Shown here: one piece after another, positions 46,179 to 54,448 of the stretch
Position numbering within the stretch: position 1 is the stretch's first letter
Layout of the letters: every line of letters starts with the position of its first letter
NCBI GenBank assembly: GCA_947625495.1
Contig: CANQOQ010000002.1
Location: 1 to 64,000 of the forward strand
Direction: 5' to 3'
DNA from: Candidatus Gastranaerophilales bacterium
GTDB lineage: Bacteria; Cyanobacteriota; Vampirovibrionia; Gastranaerophilales; Gastranaerophilaceae
Length of the DNA stretch: 64,000 bases
Translations under genes and position numbers: made by a program
Notes under the pieces: model-generated
The model's database searches: none
Seen by the model: the letters and a program-made list of their open reading frames with translations, nothing else
Told to the model about the DNA's origin: nothing

Positions 46179-46808
46179 TTAAATACTTATAGTAACTCTG
46201 GAACCTTCTTTATGATAATTTCCGCCGCCGCAAATTGTTTCAATAACCTTTAAAAGGAATTCTCTCGGTGCATCCATTTGATTAATGTAAAATTCCTGAT
46301 TGCCTAAATGCCTTATTTTAATAATAGCTTTAGCGTTTTTATCGGCGGGAACATAAAGAGAAGCAACTTCCATATCAAGTAGTTTTTGCTCAATTTCATC
46401 ATTAAACCCATGGATTAATTCAGGAATTGTACCTTTTATGGCAATAATTCTGCCGGTAAAAAGGGGAACATCTTTTTCTCTGTGAAGTGCTTTAGGACTA
46501 TCTTTCATATTAGAAACAAAACTGATAGAATGCCATAGGATATTTAAAAGCGCTATATGTCTTTGTTTATCATATTCATAATAAATATTTTCTGACGGAA
46601 TACCCCTTACAGTGAAAGATTGTTTTAAATATTCAACGGTTAATGCCATATTTTCAACCATTTTATCAAATAAAACAGCAGTATTAGCATTAGATTGCTG
46701 ATATTCAAGAAATTGCTTATACATATGAGCCGATACAAGACTCATACGTTCTTGTATAACTGACGACTTTCTTGCCGTTGTTTCTAAATCATCAAAATTA
46801 CCGCTCAA
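46179..46808 (-). CDS. Hypothetical protein
   Basis: 209 aa from a TTG start at 46808, chosen because AAGGA lies seven bases upstream. The N-terminal half is helical (SSVIQERMSLVSAHMYKQFLEY). The C-terminal half looks alpha/beta (GRIIAIKGTIPELIHGF, AKAIIKIRHLGNQEFYI) and ends with GGGNYHKEGSRVTIS. No signal or TM segment. Not recognised. Confidence 0.7.
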   Translation of the reverse strand: MSGNFDDLETTARKSSVIQERMSLVSAHMYKQFLEYQQSNANTAVLFDKMVENMALTVEYLKQSFTVRGIPSENIYYEYDKQRHIALLNILWHSISFVSNMKDSPKALHREKDVPLFTGRIIAIKGTIPELIHGFNDEIEQKLLDMEVASLYVPADKNAKAIIKIRHLGNQEFYINQMDAPREFLLKVIETICGGGNYHKEGSRVTISI

Positions 46809-46933
46809 AGAATCCTTCTCTTTCTAATTACATTTTATTAAAAAATTTATCTTTATAAAACTATTTTAATCTTTTTATTACAAAAACAAATAATTAATTT
46901 ACAATAACATTATTTTTTGGTTGAATTTAAGAT

Positions 46934-47869
46934 ATGAAGATAGTAATAGTCGGCTATGGCGAAATGTTTACTTCGTTAATAGCGGGGTTAATAAACACTA
47001 AACATGAAATAGTCGGAGTGTTCAGGCAGGAAAATATTATTTTTGCTTCGTGGTCAAGATTGCTTCATGATTTCTTATTCCCTTCTGCTGACAGGATATT
47101 TACAAAAACACTGGGATTATATGACATTAAAGCCAAAAGCGTTAATTCAAAAAAATTCAGAGATGAAATAAAAAGATTAGAGGCTGATATAATAATTACA
47201 GGTTCGTGGGGCGAAAAATTTTCAAATGAAACAATAAAATCTCCCAAACTCGCCTGCATAAATACACATCCTGCACTGCTGCCAAAGTATAGAGGTCCAA
47301 ATCCTTATTTTTACACAATACTAAACGGCGAAGAAAAAAGCGGTGTTACTTTTCACCTTATGTCCGATAAATATGATGAAGGTGACATTCTTCACCAATG
47401 GAGTATTAACATAAATAATGAAGAAACGGGATTAAGCCTTAAATTAAAGTGCTGCGAAACTGTCAGAAAAGAAGTTTCAATATTAATAAACAGCATTGAA
47501 GAAAAACTTAAAACAGCTATAAAACAAAATAATTTAGAAGCGAGTTATTATCCTCAAATTACCCTGAAAGATTGTATATTAGATTTTAAAAATGAAACAT
47601 CCGTTCAAATATCAAGGAGAATAAGAGCCTTAACTCCTTGGCTCAACTGCCATATACCATATAAAGATGAATTTTTTGAAATCGGCAGTTATAAGATTTG
47701 TGATTTTTCATCCGAAAAAGCACCTTCTACAATAATTAAAAAAACAAATAAATCCTTATTTATAGTATGCAGCGACTCAAAAGTAATGGAATTTTCAAAT
47801 TTAAAATTAAAAAGACCACTTTTAAGTCCATTTACAAGCTTATATATAAAATATTTTGTTGATGTATAA
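46934..47869 (+). CDS. Formyltransferase-family protein (Fmt-like)
   Basis: 311 aa. The N-terminal formyltransferase fold shows the catalytic Asn/His in INTHPALLPKYRGPNPY and Asp in DKYDEGDILHQW. A C-terminal domain (about 210-300) resembles Fmt_C. It differs from canonical methionyl-tRNA formyltransferase at the start (IVGYGEMFTS instead of the usual FMGTP) and has RGPNPY for RGAAP. It may be a sugar-nucleotide or other N10-formyl-THF-dependent formyltransferase rather than Fmt. The true fmt may lie elsewhere. Confidence 0.8.
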   Translation: MKIVIVGYGEMFTSLIAGLINTKHEIVGVFRQENIIFASWSRLLHDFLFPSADRIFTKTLGLYDIKAKSVNSKKFRDEIKRLEADIIITGSWGEKFSNETIKSPKLACINTHPALLPKYRGPNPYFYTILNGEEKSGVTFHLMSDKYDEGDILHQWSININNEETGLSLKLKCCETVRKEVSILINSIEEKLKTAIKQNNLEASYYPQITLKDCILDFKNETSVQISRRIRALTPWLNCHIPYKDEFFEIGSYKICDFSSEKAPSTIIKKTNKSLFIVCSDSKVMEFSNLKLKRPLLSPFTSLYIKYFVDV

Positions 47870-47891
47870 TAATTAAAAAATGAGGTTAACA

Positions 47892-48719
47892 ATGTTAGAT
47901 ACAAGTACGATATATGAAGTAGTAACTTTTGCAATCGGAGATACAAAAGCAGGTTCTAAAATGGGGAAACTCCAAGTTAAAAATCTTGAAGATTCAACAC
48001 TTCTTAATTGTATATTATGGGAAGAAACACTTAACAGGCTGGATCCAATGCTTTTTAGAACTAATAATCATATAAAACTTACGGGGACATATAACGAAAA
48101 ATATAATAATTGTCTTATCTCAGACATAACACTTGTAAAAGAAGCAAAATTAGGTTTAGATGAAGCGCAGAGAAACGATTTATTCAATAAAATAACGGAA
48201 TATATAAATACAATAACAGATAAGAAGCTGGCAGAATTTGTATCGGCATTGTTGTTTGAACATGAAAAGGAATTTAAACTGGCGCCTGCCGCTAAATTAA
48301 TGCACCATAACTATATAGGCGGTCTATTACAGCATACGTACGAATGTTTAGACATTGCAAAAACAATATTAACTAAATGCAATAATAAATTAAATCCTGA
48401 TAAAGTTTATGCTGCTTGTATTTTACATGATTTCGGCAAAATATTTGAATACAATGTGGATTTAGAAACAGGATTAATAGAATATAACGAAGATTTTAAA
48501 AAAGATTGGAGAACCCATTCACAATGGGGATTTTCTATATGTATGAATGAAAATTTTAAAGATATAGCTAAAATGATAGCTGCACACCACGGAAGAACCG
48601 ATTGGGGTGCATTAATTGATTTAAACGACAAGGATGCAGAACCTTTTATGTATATAATTCACCATATTGATGATTTATCTGCTAAATTTGGTAAAATATC
48701 CATATCTGATATAAGTTAG
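47892..48719 (+). CDS. OB-fold/HD-domain 3'-5' exoribonuclease, YhaM-like
   Basis: 275 aa from ATG 47892, selected because TGAGGT lies six bases upstream; an ATG at 47880 is also in frame. The N-terminal OB-type nucleic-acid domain (about 5-80) is followed by an HD domain with APAAKLMHHNYIGGLLQHT, CILHDFGKIFE and AAHHGRTDWG. This order and AAKxxHH..GGLLxHT match the YhaM/CBF1 family, which degrades single-stranded RNA or DNA from the 3' end. A TATAAT overlaps the stop of the preceding gene (47865-47870). Confidence 0.87.
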   Translation: MLDTSTIYEVVTFAIGDTKAGSKMGKLQVKNLEDSTLLNCILWEETLNRLDPMLFRTNNHIKLTGTYNEKYNNCLISDITLVKEAKLGLDEAQRNDLFNKITEYINTITDKKLAEFVSALLFEHEKEFKLAPAAKLMHHNYIGGLLQHTYECLDIAKTILTKCNNKLNPDKVYAACILHDFGKIFEYNVDLETGLIEYNEDFKKDWRTHSQWGFSICMNENFKDIAKMIAAHHGRTDWGALIDLNDKDAEPFMYIIHHIDDLSAKFGKISISDIS

Positions 48720-48729
48720 GGGCATAAAA

Positions 48730-49434
48730 ATGAAAAAAATTTATTCAATAATAACGATTGTTTTATTATTTATGATGATGTCATTTAATCAAGCATACAG
48801 TGCTGTTGATAAACAAATAAACGCCAATATAAAAACAAAAAGAGTACCTGAAGGTACTGTTATAAAACTGAAATTACTTGACCCTATAAGTTCTATAGCT
48901 ATGGAAGAAGGCGATAGCTTCAATTTAATGGTAGTAGAAAATGTCAAAGCTGATGATTATGTAGTAATACCAAAAGGAACAGTGGTAAGAGGTTCAATAG
49001 AAGAAGTAAAAAAACCTTCAATGTTATATAAAGGCGGAATGGTTCGTTTATACTTTGACCATATAGTAAGTTCAACAGGGAAACAGGTAAGATTTTCAGC
49101 CGGACTATGTAATAACCCCAATATTACTTATGACGGCGCATTGAGTTCAAAAACAACATATTCAACGGCAATAAGCCAAACTACTCAAACTTCTAAAAAT
49201 ATAGTAACAAAACCTACAAACTGGGCATGGGAAAAGGGTGAAAACGTATTAAACGGCAAAGCAAAATATGTATTTGCACCTGCTGCCGCTATTGTTAGCG
49301 CGCCTGTTGCAGGTATTTATTTTGTAGGTGACTCTATTGCGGATATATTTAAAAAAGGTAAAGATATCAGCATTAATCAGGGTGAAACTATTCAGGTTCA
49401 ATTACTAAAACCTGTTGACATGCCGGTATATTAA
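48730..49434 (+). CDS. Exported protein, paralogue of the gene at 38385
   Basis: 234 aa. Signal peptide MKKIYSIITIVLLFMMMSF ending near YSA-VD (about residue 26). The beta domain has LKLLDPISSIAMEEGDSFNL, VIPKGTVVRGSIEEV and MVRLYFDHIVSSTGKQVRF. The end has FKKGKDISINQGETIQVQLLKP. The pattern and order match the larger exported protein at 38385, without its extra C-terminal domain. AGGGG precedes the ATG. Periplasmic or surface location inferred; function unknown. Confidence 0.8.
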   Translation: MKKIYSIITIVLLFMMMSFNQAYSAVDKQINANIKTKRVPEGTVIKLKLLDPISSIAMEEGDSFNLMVVENVKADDYVVIPKGTVVRGSIEEVKKPSMLYKGGMVRLYFDHIVSSTGKQVRFSAGLCNNPNITYDGALSSKTTYSTAISQTTQTSKNIVTKPTNWAWEKGENVLNGKAKYVFAPAAAIVSAPVAGIYFVGDSIADIFKKGKDISINQGETIQVQLLKPVDMPVY

Positions 49435-49435
49435 T

Positions 49436-49984
49436 ATGTTTTTGAGAAAATTCTTTGTTAACTGCTTTTTTATAATATCAAAATCATTGGATATTATAAG
49501 ACTAAAAAGAGAAAAGCAAATAGCACGGATATTGTTTAAAAATGCTCTAACAATATCAACAGCGGAATCCTGTACGGGCGGACTAATAAGTTCAAGATTA
49601 ACAGACGTTTCAGGCTCCAGCAGTTATATTTATCAAAATTTTGTAACTTATGCTAATGAAGCAAAAAAAATTATATTAGGGGTAAATGCCGACACAATAA
49701 ATAAAAACGGTGTTGTAAGTGAAGAAGTTGCCATAGAGATGGCAGAAGGCTTGAGAAAAAAATATAATTGCTCAATTTCGATAGCAACAACAGGAATAGC
49801 AGGTCCATTAGGCGCTGTCGAAAATAAACCGGTCGGACTCATTTTTATTGCAATATCAAACGGGAAAACAACAAAAGCATACAAACATATTGCAAATCCT
49901 CTGTTATCAAGACGACTTATGAAATATGAATTTTCAAATAAAGCACTTGATTTTTTATCAGACTTTTTAAATGAAAATTATTAA
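49436..49984 (+). CDS. CinA C-terminal domain protein (NMN amidohydrolase-like, PncC)
   Basis: 182 aa from ATG 49436, one base after the previous stop; ATG 49415 would overlap it. After a hydrophobic/basic N-terminal 25 residues the CinA-C domain has ISTAESCTGGLISSRLTDVSGSSSY-type sequence, NGVVSEEVAIEMAEG and TTGIAGP. This family deamidates nicotinamide mononucleotide to nicotinate mononucleotide. The N-terminal MoaB-like half of full CinA is absent, as in stand-alone PncC. The hydrophobic start is unusual and could tether it to the membrane. Confidence 0.88.
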   Translation: MFLRKFFVNCFFIISKSLDIIRLKREKQIARILFKNALTISTAESCTGGLISSRLTDVSGSSSYIYQNFVTYANEAKKIILGVNADTINKNGVVSEEVAIEMAEGLRKKYNCSISIATTGIAGPLGAVENKPVGLIFIAISNGKTTKAYKHIANPLLSRRLMKYEFSNKALDFLSDFLNENY

Positions 49985-50598
49985 TTGTTATACTTTCTGA
50001 CATCAAAATATTTAAAATGAGTAAAAGGCCAGAACAAGACTTTAGCTCTGCCAATAAATCTGTCTTTTTTAAGCACGCCCCAATATCTTGAATCAGTTGA
50101 ATTGCCTCTGTTATCACCCATCATAAAATATTCATCTTCACCTAAAACCAGAGGACCGCAGAACATATTGTCTTTACATTGTGTATATTCAAATCTGTCT
50201 TGAATATAGGGTTCATCAAGAACTTTATCATTAATTAAAACATCGGAAGAACCGTCAGGATTATGAACCACTTGTATTTTATCTCCGGGGAGTCCTATAA
50301 CACGTTTAATAAAAGCAACATCTTTACAGAAAAATCCCGTATATCTTCTAAATAAAGAAAGAGGGTCATATTTTAAATCAACTTCAGGCGGATAGAAAAT
50401 CATAATATCGCCTCTTTTTGGAGAAGAATAAAATCTGGATACATTCTCAACTATGACTCTGTCTCCCTCAACTAACGTAGGATGCATGGAAGCGGAAGGA
50501 ATCCAACGGACTTCACCTATAAAAAATCTTATTATTATTAATGCAACTACCACAAAAACTATCGTTTCCACTGCTTCTTTTAACATTGATTTATTCAT
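49981..50598 (-). CDS. lepB: Signal peptidase I
   Basis: 205 aa. One N-terminal TM (about 10-26). The catalytic serine lies in SASMHPTL and the lysine in FIKRVIGLPGDKI. The conserved MGDNRGNSTDSRYWG box is present. Cleaves Sec signal peptides on the outer face of the membrane. Its ATG directly follows the polyprenyl synthase stop. Confidence 0.96.
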   Translation of the reverse strand: MNKSMLKEAVETIVFVVVALIIIRFFIGEVRWIPSASMHPTLVEGDRVIVENVSRFYSSPKRGDIMIFYPPEVDLKYDPLSLFRRYTGFFCKDVAFIKRVIGLPGDKIQVVHNPDGSSDVLINDKVLDEPYIQDRFEYTQCKDNMFCGPLVLGEDEYFMMGDNRGNSTDSRYWGVLKKDRFIGRAKVLFWPFTHFKYFDVRKYNN

Positions 50599-51501
50599 TT
50601 AAACCGCCTTGTATAAATTTTCACATAATTCAACTAACTTAATTTTATATTGATTATCGCTTATAAATTTCAATGAAGCAATAGCATTAAGAGAATATTG
50701 CCTTATTAAATCATAAGTTTTTTGAATAATTTCAGGATAAAGTGCTAATTTAGAAATTATTTCTTCTTTTGAAAGACTTTCGACATCACCCGTAATATTA
50801 TTTAAAAATATCACGGGAGCGGTATATATGCCGTTATAAATATCACTAAAAGCCTGCTTTGTTGTATCAGTATTCAGAATATTTATTAAATCATCTTTTA
50901 TTTGAAAAGCTATACCAAAGTTGAGCGCAAAAGAACATAATGCTTCACATTCTTTAATATCAAGAATCTTACACAATGAATCAATTGAAGCAATAAAGAG
51001 TTGAGCGGTTTTATTTTTGGATTTTTCAAAATAAGTATTAAAATCAGGAACTTTATTCAACAAAAAATATTGATTAATTTCAGCAAGACACATTAAAGAT
51101 AATGACTTAGAAAATACATCAAATATATCAATATTATTAAATTTATTCAAAATCCGATTAGCCATAACAAGAAGCAAGTCGCCTGCAAGCACACTTAAAT
51201 TATTACCGATAGAAACATTAAGTGAAACTCTTGCCCTTCTGATTTTGGCATTATCAATAATATCATCGTGGATTAATGTTGCATTATGAATTAATTCAAC
51301 AGCAGCTGCAAGATTAATTATTTTTTCATCAATATCATTATTTAAAGCTTTTGTAATTAAGAAAATTAATACAGGTCTTAATCTTTTAGATTTGGCATTT
51401 ATAAAATCACAAATATCTTTTGTTATACTATTTGAATATTTTTTAATTTCATTATTTAAAGCAATATCTAATTTTTCTAAATCATTACTTACAAGATTCA
51501 A
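50599..51501 (-). CDS. Polyprenyl diphosphate synthase
   Basis: 300 aa trans-prenyltransferase. The first Asp-rich motif is LIHDDIIDNAKIRR (DDIID), and GNNLSVLAGDLLL follows. The second motif reads FQIKDDLIN, so the last Asp of DDxxD is Asn. The family extends farnesyl or geranylgeranyl diphosphate for quinone or carrier lipids. The product length cannot be read from sequence. Adjacent to lepB, probably co-transcribed. Confidence 0.9.
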   Translation of the reverse strand: MNLVSNDLEKLDIALNNEIKKYSNSITKDICDFINAKSKRLRPVLIFLITKALNNDIDEKIINLAAAVELIHNATLIHDDIIDNAKIRRARVSLNVSIGNNLSVLAGDLLLVMANRILNKFNNIDIFDVFSKSLSLMCLAEINQYFLLNKVPDFNTYFEKSKNKTAQLFIASIDSLCKILDIKECEALCSFALNFGIAFQIKDDLINILNTDTTKQAFSDIYNGIYTAPVIFLNNITGDVESLSKEEIISKLALYPEIIQKTYDLIRQYSLNAIASLKFISDNQYKIKLVELCENLYKAV

Positions 51502-51609
51502 TTTAAAAACCTCTTAAATCTGATTCGGTATGGCAACCATCCGATATTAATTTTAATATAACAAAATTTTTTATGTTTACATTTTATAATAAAAAAGATA
51601 AGAGAAAAT

Positions 51610-51969
51610 ATGAATATAATAAATAACATACAGGATATAAAACAGAGTAAATTTGAATATAAAAAGAAAGATAATAATATTCAAACGTCACAAATCGGGT
51701 ATAAAAAAGATGTACTTGATATATTAAGTGAAAAGGTAGTAAACAAGAACGATTTAAAAGATATGGTAACAACGCCCAGAGCAATATTTAAAGGATATCT
51801 GTGTTTTACAGCCGGTACAGCCATAAATACAATAGGCAGCATAATTAAAAAAGAAAAGATTTCAAATCCGTTAAAAATAATCGGAACAATTATTTCCATA
51901 TACGGTACATATAATTTTGTAAAACCGTATTTAATAAGAAATTCGCAATTGACTAAAAAAGAAAAATAA
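51610..51969 (+). CDS. Small membrane hypothetical protein
   Basis: 119 aa. A polar N-terminus (about 1-55) is followed by two hydrophobic segments (about 60-75 and 85-105). GAGAAAAT precedes the ATG. Not recognised; resembles the 107-aa protein at 31176 in layout. Confidence 0.6.
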   Translation: MNIINNIQDIKQSKFEYKKKDNNIQTSQIGYKKDVLDILSEKVVNKNDLKDMVTTPRAIFKGYLCFTAGTAINTIGSIIKKEKISNPLKIIGTIISIYGTYNFVKPYLIRNSQLTKKEK

Positions 51970-51999
51970 TTTACTCTAATAATAAAAAGAGGAGGAAAA

Positions 52000-52197
52000 A
52001 TGCGAAGCGTATTATATTGGATTATAGTTATTGCATTAATATATTGTGCATATTCAGCAGGCTGGTTTAACAGTATAATGAATTATTTTACGGATTCGGC
52101 AAAATTTTCAAAACAAGAAAAAGTAATATATGAAGAAGACGGGAGTGTCACCAAAGTAAGATATAAAAACTTTATTGACATTTTAACAGGAAAATAA
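52000..52197 (+). CDS. Small single-TM protein
   Basis: 65 aa. N-terminal TM (about 4-20, VLYWIIVIALIYCAYSAGW), then a charged tail with VIYEEDGSVTKVRYKNFIDIL. GAGGAGG precedes the ATG, so translation is likely strong. Function unknown. Confidence 0.65.
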   Translation: MRSVLYWIIVIALIYCAYSAGWFNSIMNYFTDSAKFSKQEKVIYEEDGSVTKVRYKNFIDILTGK

Positions 52198-52200
52198 TAC

Positions 52201-52228
52201 TTGAAAAAAAACTTTGTGCATGTATAAT
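52201..52228 (+). promoter_or_regulatory. tRNA-Gly promoter
   Basis: TTGAAA (52201-52206), 16 bases, TATAAT (52223-52228); start expected near 52235, about a dozen bases before the tRNA. Confidence 0.75.
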
Positions 52229-52246
52229 AGAAAGCACGAAGCTAAT

Positions 52247-52318
52247 GCGAGAGTAATTCAGTGGTAGAATGCTTCCTTGCCAAGGAAGATGTCGCGAGTT
52301 CGAGCCTCGTCTCTCGCT
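52247..52318 (+). tRNA. tRNA-Gly (GCC)
   Basis: 72 nt cloverleaf. The acceptor stem GCGAGAG/CTCTCGC, anticodon stem CTTCC/GGAAG around the TTGCCAA loop, and T arm with GTTCGAGCC are all visible. Discriminator base T; CCA is not encoded. Confidence 0.95.
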
Positions 52319-52356
52319 AATAAAAGAGCCATACCGTCAGGTAGGGCTTTTTTATT
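52298..52356 (+). repeat. Direct repeat copy 1: tRNA-Gly 3' end plus terminator
   Basis: 59 bp from the T loop of the tRNA through the terminator's T-run, repeated exactly at 52455-52513. This copy belongs to the intact gene. Confidence 0.9.
52324..52353 (+). terminator. tRNA-Gly terminator
   Basis: Hairpin AGCC-A-TACC / GGTA-G-GGCT with loop GTCA, followed by six T. Confidence 0.85.
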
Positions 52357-52454
52357 GCGTTAATAAAGGTGAAGAACGAGCGACAGAGCGATACAAAGCG
52401 AACAGCTGAGCTATAGCGAAGCTTGTGAGCCTGTATCCGAAACGAAGTGTAGGT
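52357..52454. other. Spacer between the two tRNA-end repeats
   Basis: 98 bp, non-coding, with many GCGA/GAAG words (GAACGAGCGACAGAGCGATA). It contains AAAGGTGA, a word shared with the dispersed 227-bp repeats, and a similar composition. I see no ORF or RNA fold in it. Together with the flanking repeats it fills the 52198-52534 gene-free stretch. Confidence 0.6.
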
Positions 52455-52513
52455 GTTCGAGCCTCGTCTCTCGCTAATAAAAGAGCCATACCGTCAGGTA
52501 GGGCTTTTTTATT
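52455..52513 (+). repeat. Direct repeat copy 2: orphan tRNA-Gly 3' end plus terminator
   Basis: Exact 59-bp copy of 52298-52356, offset 157 bp. There is no 5' half of a tRNA before it, so it is not a second tRNA gene. The terminator stem (52481-52510) is intact and also borders the convergent small membrane protein. Confidence 0.9.
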
Positions 52514-52534
52514 TTTAAAGTATTTATATACAAT

Positions 52535-52771
52535 TTATCGGTTACAATTTCCCGCCTCAATATCTGATACTTTATCATTAATAGACATAATAAGATAAAT
52601 TATAAAGAAAACAAATATAAAACTAACCAATCCTGCCCACAAGACGCCTAAACCTGCCCAAAGTCCCTGAGAACTAATCATCATAACCGTAGATACAATT
52701 AAACCGATAAGAGTCAGTATTGCCATTATATCGACAAAAAACCTGCCAAATTTAACAACTAAATTTTTCAT
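52535..52771 (-). CDS. Small two-TM protein
   Basis: 78 aa with TM segments at about 13-33 and 38-62 (GLGVLWAGLVSFIFVFFIIYL) and a short acidic tail with NDKVSDIEAG. AAGGAGA precedes ATG 52771. Function unknown. Confidence 0.7.
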   Translation of the reverse strand: MKNLVVKFGRFFVDIMAILTLIGLIVSTVMMISSQGLWAGLGVLWAGLVSFIFVFFIIYLIMSINDKVSDIEAGNCNR

Positions 52772-52871
52772 AATTTCTCCTTTTATATAACCTTCTTTAT
52801 AATACTTTTTTTATATGAGTAATTGTATTAATAAACAAGGTAGTTTATAAGATTAATAGGAGTAAATTAAA

Positions 52872-53951
52872 TTATTCTTTTTGGATATCAATATTTTCGC
52901 TAACTCTAACATTGCCTTGTTCAGAAGGCAATTTTAAAAATTTGAAATCCCATGTAGAAAAACAATTTCTACCGGAAGCAATATAGCTTAACTGAGCTTT
53001 TGTTGAATCAAAAATTTCTTTTTTATCATCAGAAACTTCATCATTTTGAAGATAATGAACTGTAAGCGGTTTAACGGTAGGGTCGAAAGCTACCCAACCG
53101 TAATTATCAAAATATACTTCAACCCAGCCGTGCTTAGGAAATTCGTTTCTCGCAATATTTCCGCAAACCATTCTTGAGGGGATATTTTTTGCTCTTAATA
53201 AAGCTATCATTAATGCGGAATACTCGCTGCACTTACCTTGTTTTATTTTCAAGGTTTCTTTTGCACCCAGATTTTTTGGAATTAAAGTATATTTTATGTT
53301 GTTTTGAAGATATTTATAAACATTATTGATAATTTCTTGTTTTGTATTTCCCTCAATATTTTGAGCTATACTTTGAATTTGTTTATCATCGGATTCTATA
53401 AATTCTTCGGGAGCTAAATATCTTGATAAATTATTTTCTTTTTCGGAATTTTTATTTAATATTTTAGCGGTATATAAATCATAAGTCCTGATATTAGCAA
53501 TTCCTTCAACAGTTATTGGCAGTTTTTGGGGTTTAATATCATTAAAAACGAATTGAGCTATATTATTAGTCCCGTCATGAAAAGTCTTAGAGGGTTTTGG
53601 CGTAATATTAAGTTCTGAAATATACTGTTTTTCTGCTTCATCAGAAGGTATCTTCACTTCAAAAAATAAATATTTAGCATTACAACCAATATTTAGGGTA
53701 TATGTATATTTAAACTTATATTTTTCAAAAGGCTTAATTTCCTTATGTTTTTCGATATTTTGAACGGTTTCAACGGCCAGCTTTTGAGTATCTTCTATTT
53801 TTTCCTTATAAAAATTACCTGTATTTTCCGCAATATTATTTACACTATTTTGTGAAAATACAATATACAGTTCATAAATAATACCTGCGATTAAAAGTAT
53901 TACAAGGATATGAAATAATAAAGTATAGTCTTTTTGTTTTTTCTTTTTCAT
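52872..53951 (-). CDS. Membrane-anchored transglutaminase-like protein
   Basis: 359 aa. N-terminal TM (about 9-29). A beta-rich middle (about 70-180) precedes a transglutaminase-like core. The catalytic Cys is in KQGKCSEYSALMIALLRA, His in FPKHGWVEVYF and Asp in GWVAFDPTVKP. Such bacterial domains are usually cysteine proteases or amide-processing enzymes. The orientation puts the core outside the membrane. Confidence 0.85.
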   Translation of the reverse strand: MKKKKQKDYTLLFHILVILLIAGIIYELYIVFSQNSVNNIAENTGNFYKEKIEDTQKLAVETVQNIEKHKEIKPFEKYKFKYTYTLNIGCNAKYLFFEVKIPSDEAEKQYISELNITPKPSKTFHDGTNNIAQFVFNDIKPQKLPITVEGIANIRTYDLYTAKILNKNSEKENNLSRYLAPEEFIESDDKQIQSIAQNIEGNTKQEIINNVYKYLQNNIKYTLIPKNLGAKETLKIKQGKCSEYSALMIALLRAKNIPSRMVCGNIARNEFPKHGWVEVYFDNYGWVAFDPTVKPLTVHYLQNDEVSDDKKEIFDSTKAQLSYIASGRNCFSTWDFKFLKLPSEQGNVRVSENIDIQKE

Positions 53952-53974
53952 AGACTACAACATTATATCAAATT

Positions 53975-54373
53975 TCAGCCTTTTAAGAAAGGAATAGTAA
54001 AAGAATCAATATTAATTATATCGCCAAGTTTTTTACTTATATTATTTATTTCGTTGTCACGTTGATTAAACAATGGTTCTATGGCTTCAATATTAAAATC
54101 ACCGAACTGCATTAATTCAGCTGATTTTTCTCTTATTTTTACTGCAGTATCACGTAATATTTTAAATTCAGGATGCTTTTCACTAATAACTCTGCTGCAA
54201 TATTTTGAACCGGCAATAAACATATCACTATCATTATTTGCCAATAAAACAGTTTCAGGTATTCCTGTTATTTTAGATAAAAAAGAACCCGTTGCATATT
54301 TTTTCCCCGAAATGATATTTGCAACTTCTCTTGTACTGAATGACCTTGAAAAAGACACTTTATTTACAGTCAT
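53975..54373 (-). CDS. Hypothetical protein
   Basis: 132 aa from ATG 54373, chosen because AAAGG lies about eight bases upstream; a longer start at 54406 lacks one. It begins MTVNKVSFSRSFSTREVAN, and the rest is mostly helical. No known domain. The VSF beginning recurs in other unknown proteins here. Confidence 0.6.
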   Translation of the reverse strand: MTVNKVSFSRSFSTREVANIISGKKYATGSFLSKITGIPETVLLANNDSDMFIAGSKYCSRVISEKHPEFKILRDTAVKIREKSAELMQFGDFNIEAIEPLFNQRDNEINNISKKLGDIINIDSFTIPFLKG

Positions 54374-54448
54374 ATAACTACCTTTCTTTAATGATAAATA
54401 AATCACAAAAAAAGAAAATTTACCATATATGAGGTTGCAAATGCAACT

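Noticed and set aside
52455-52513. Second tRNA-Gly gene
   Set aside because: Only the T arm, 3' acceptor strand and terminator are present; there is no 5' half, D arm or anticodon.
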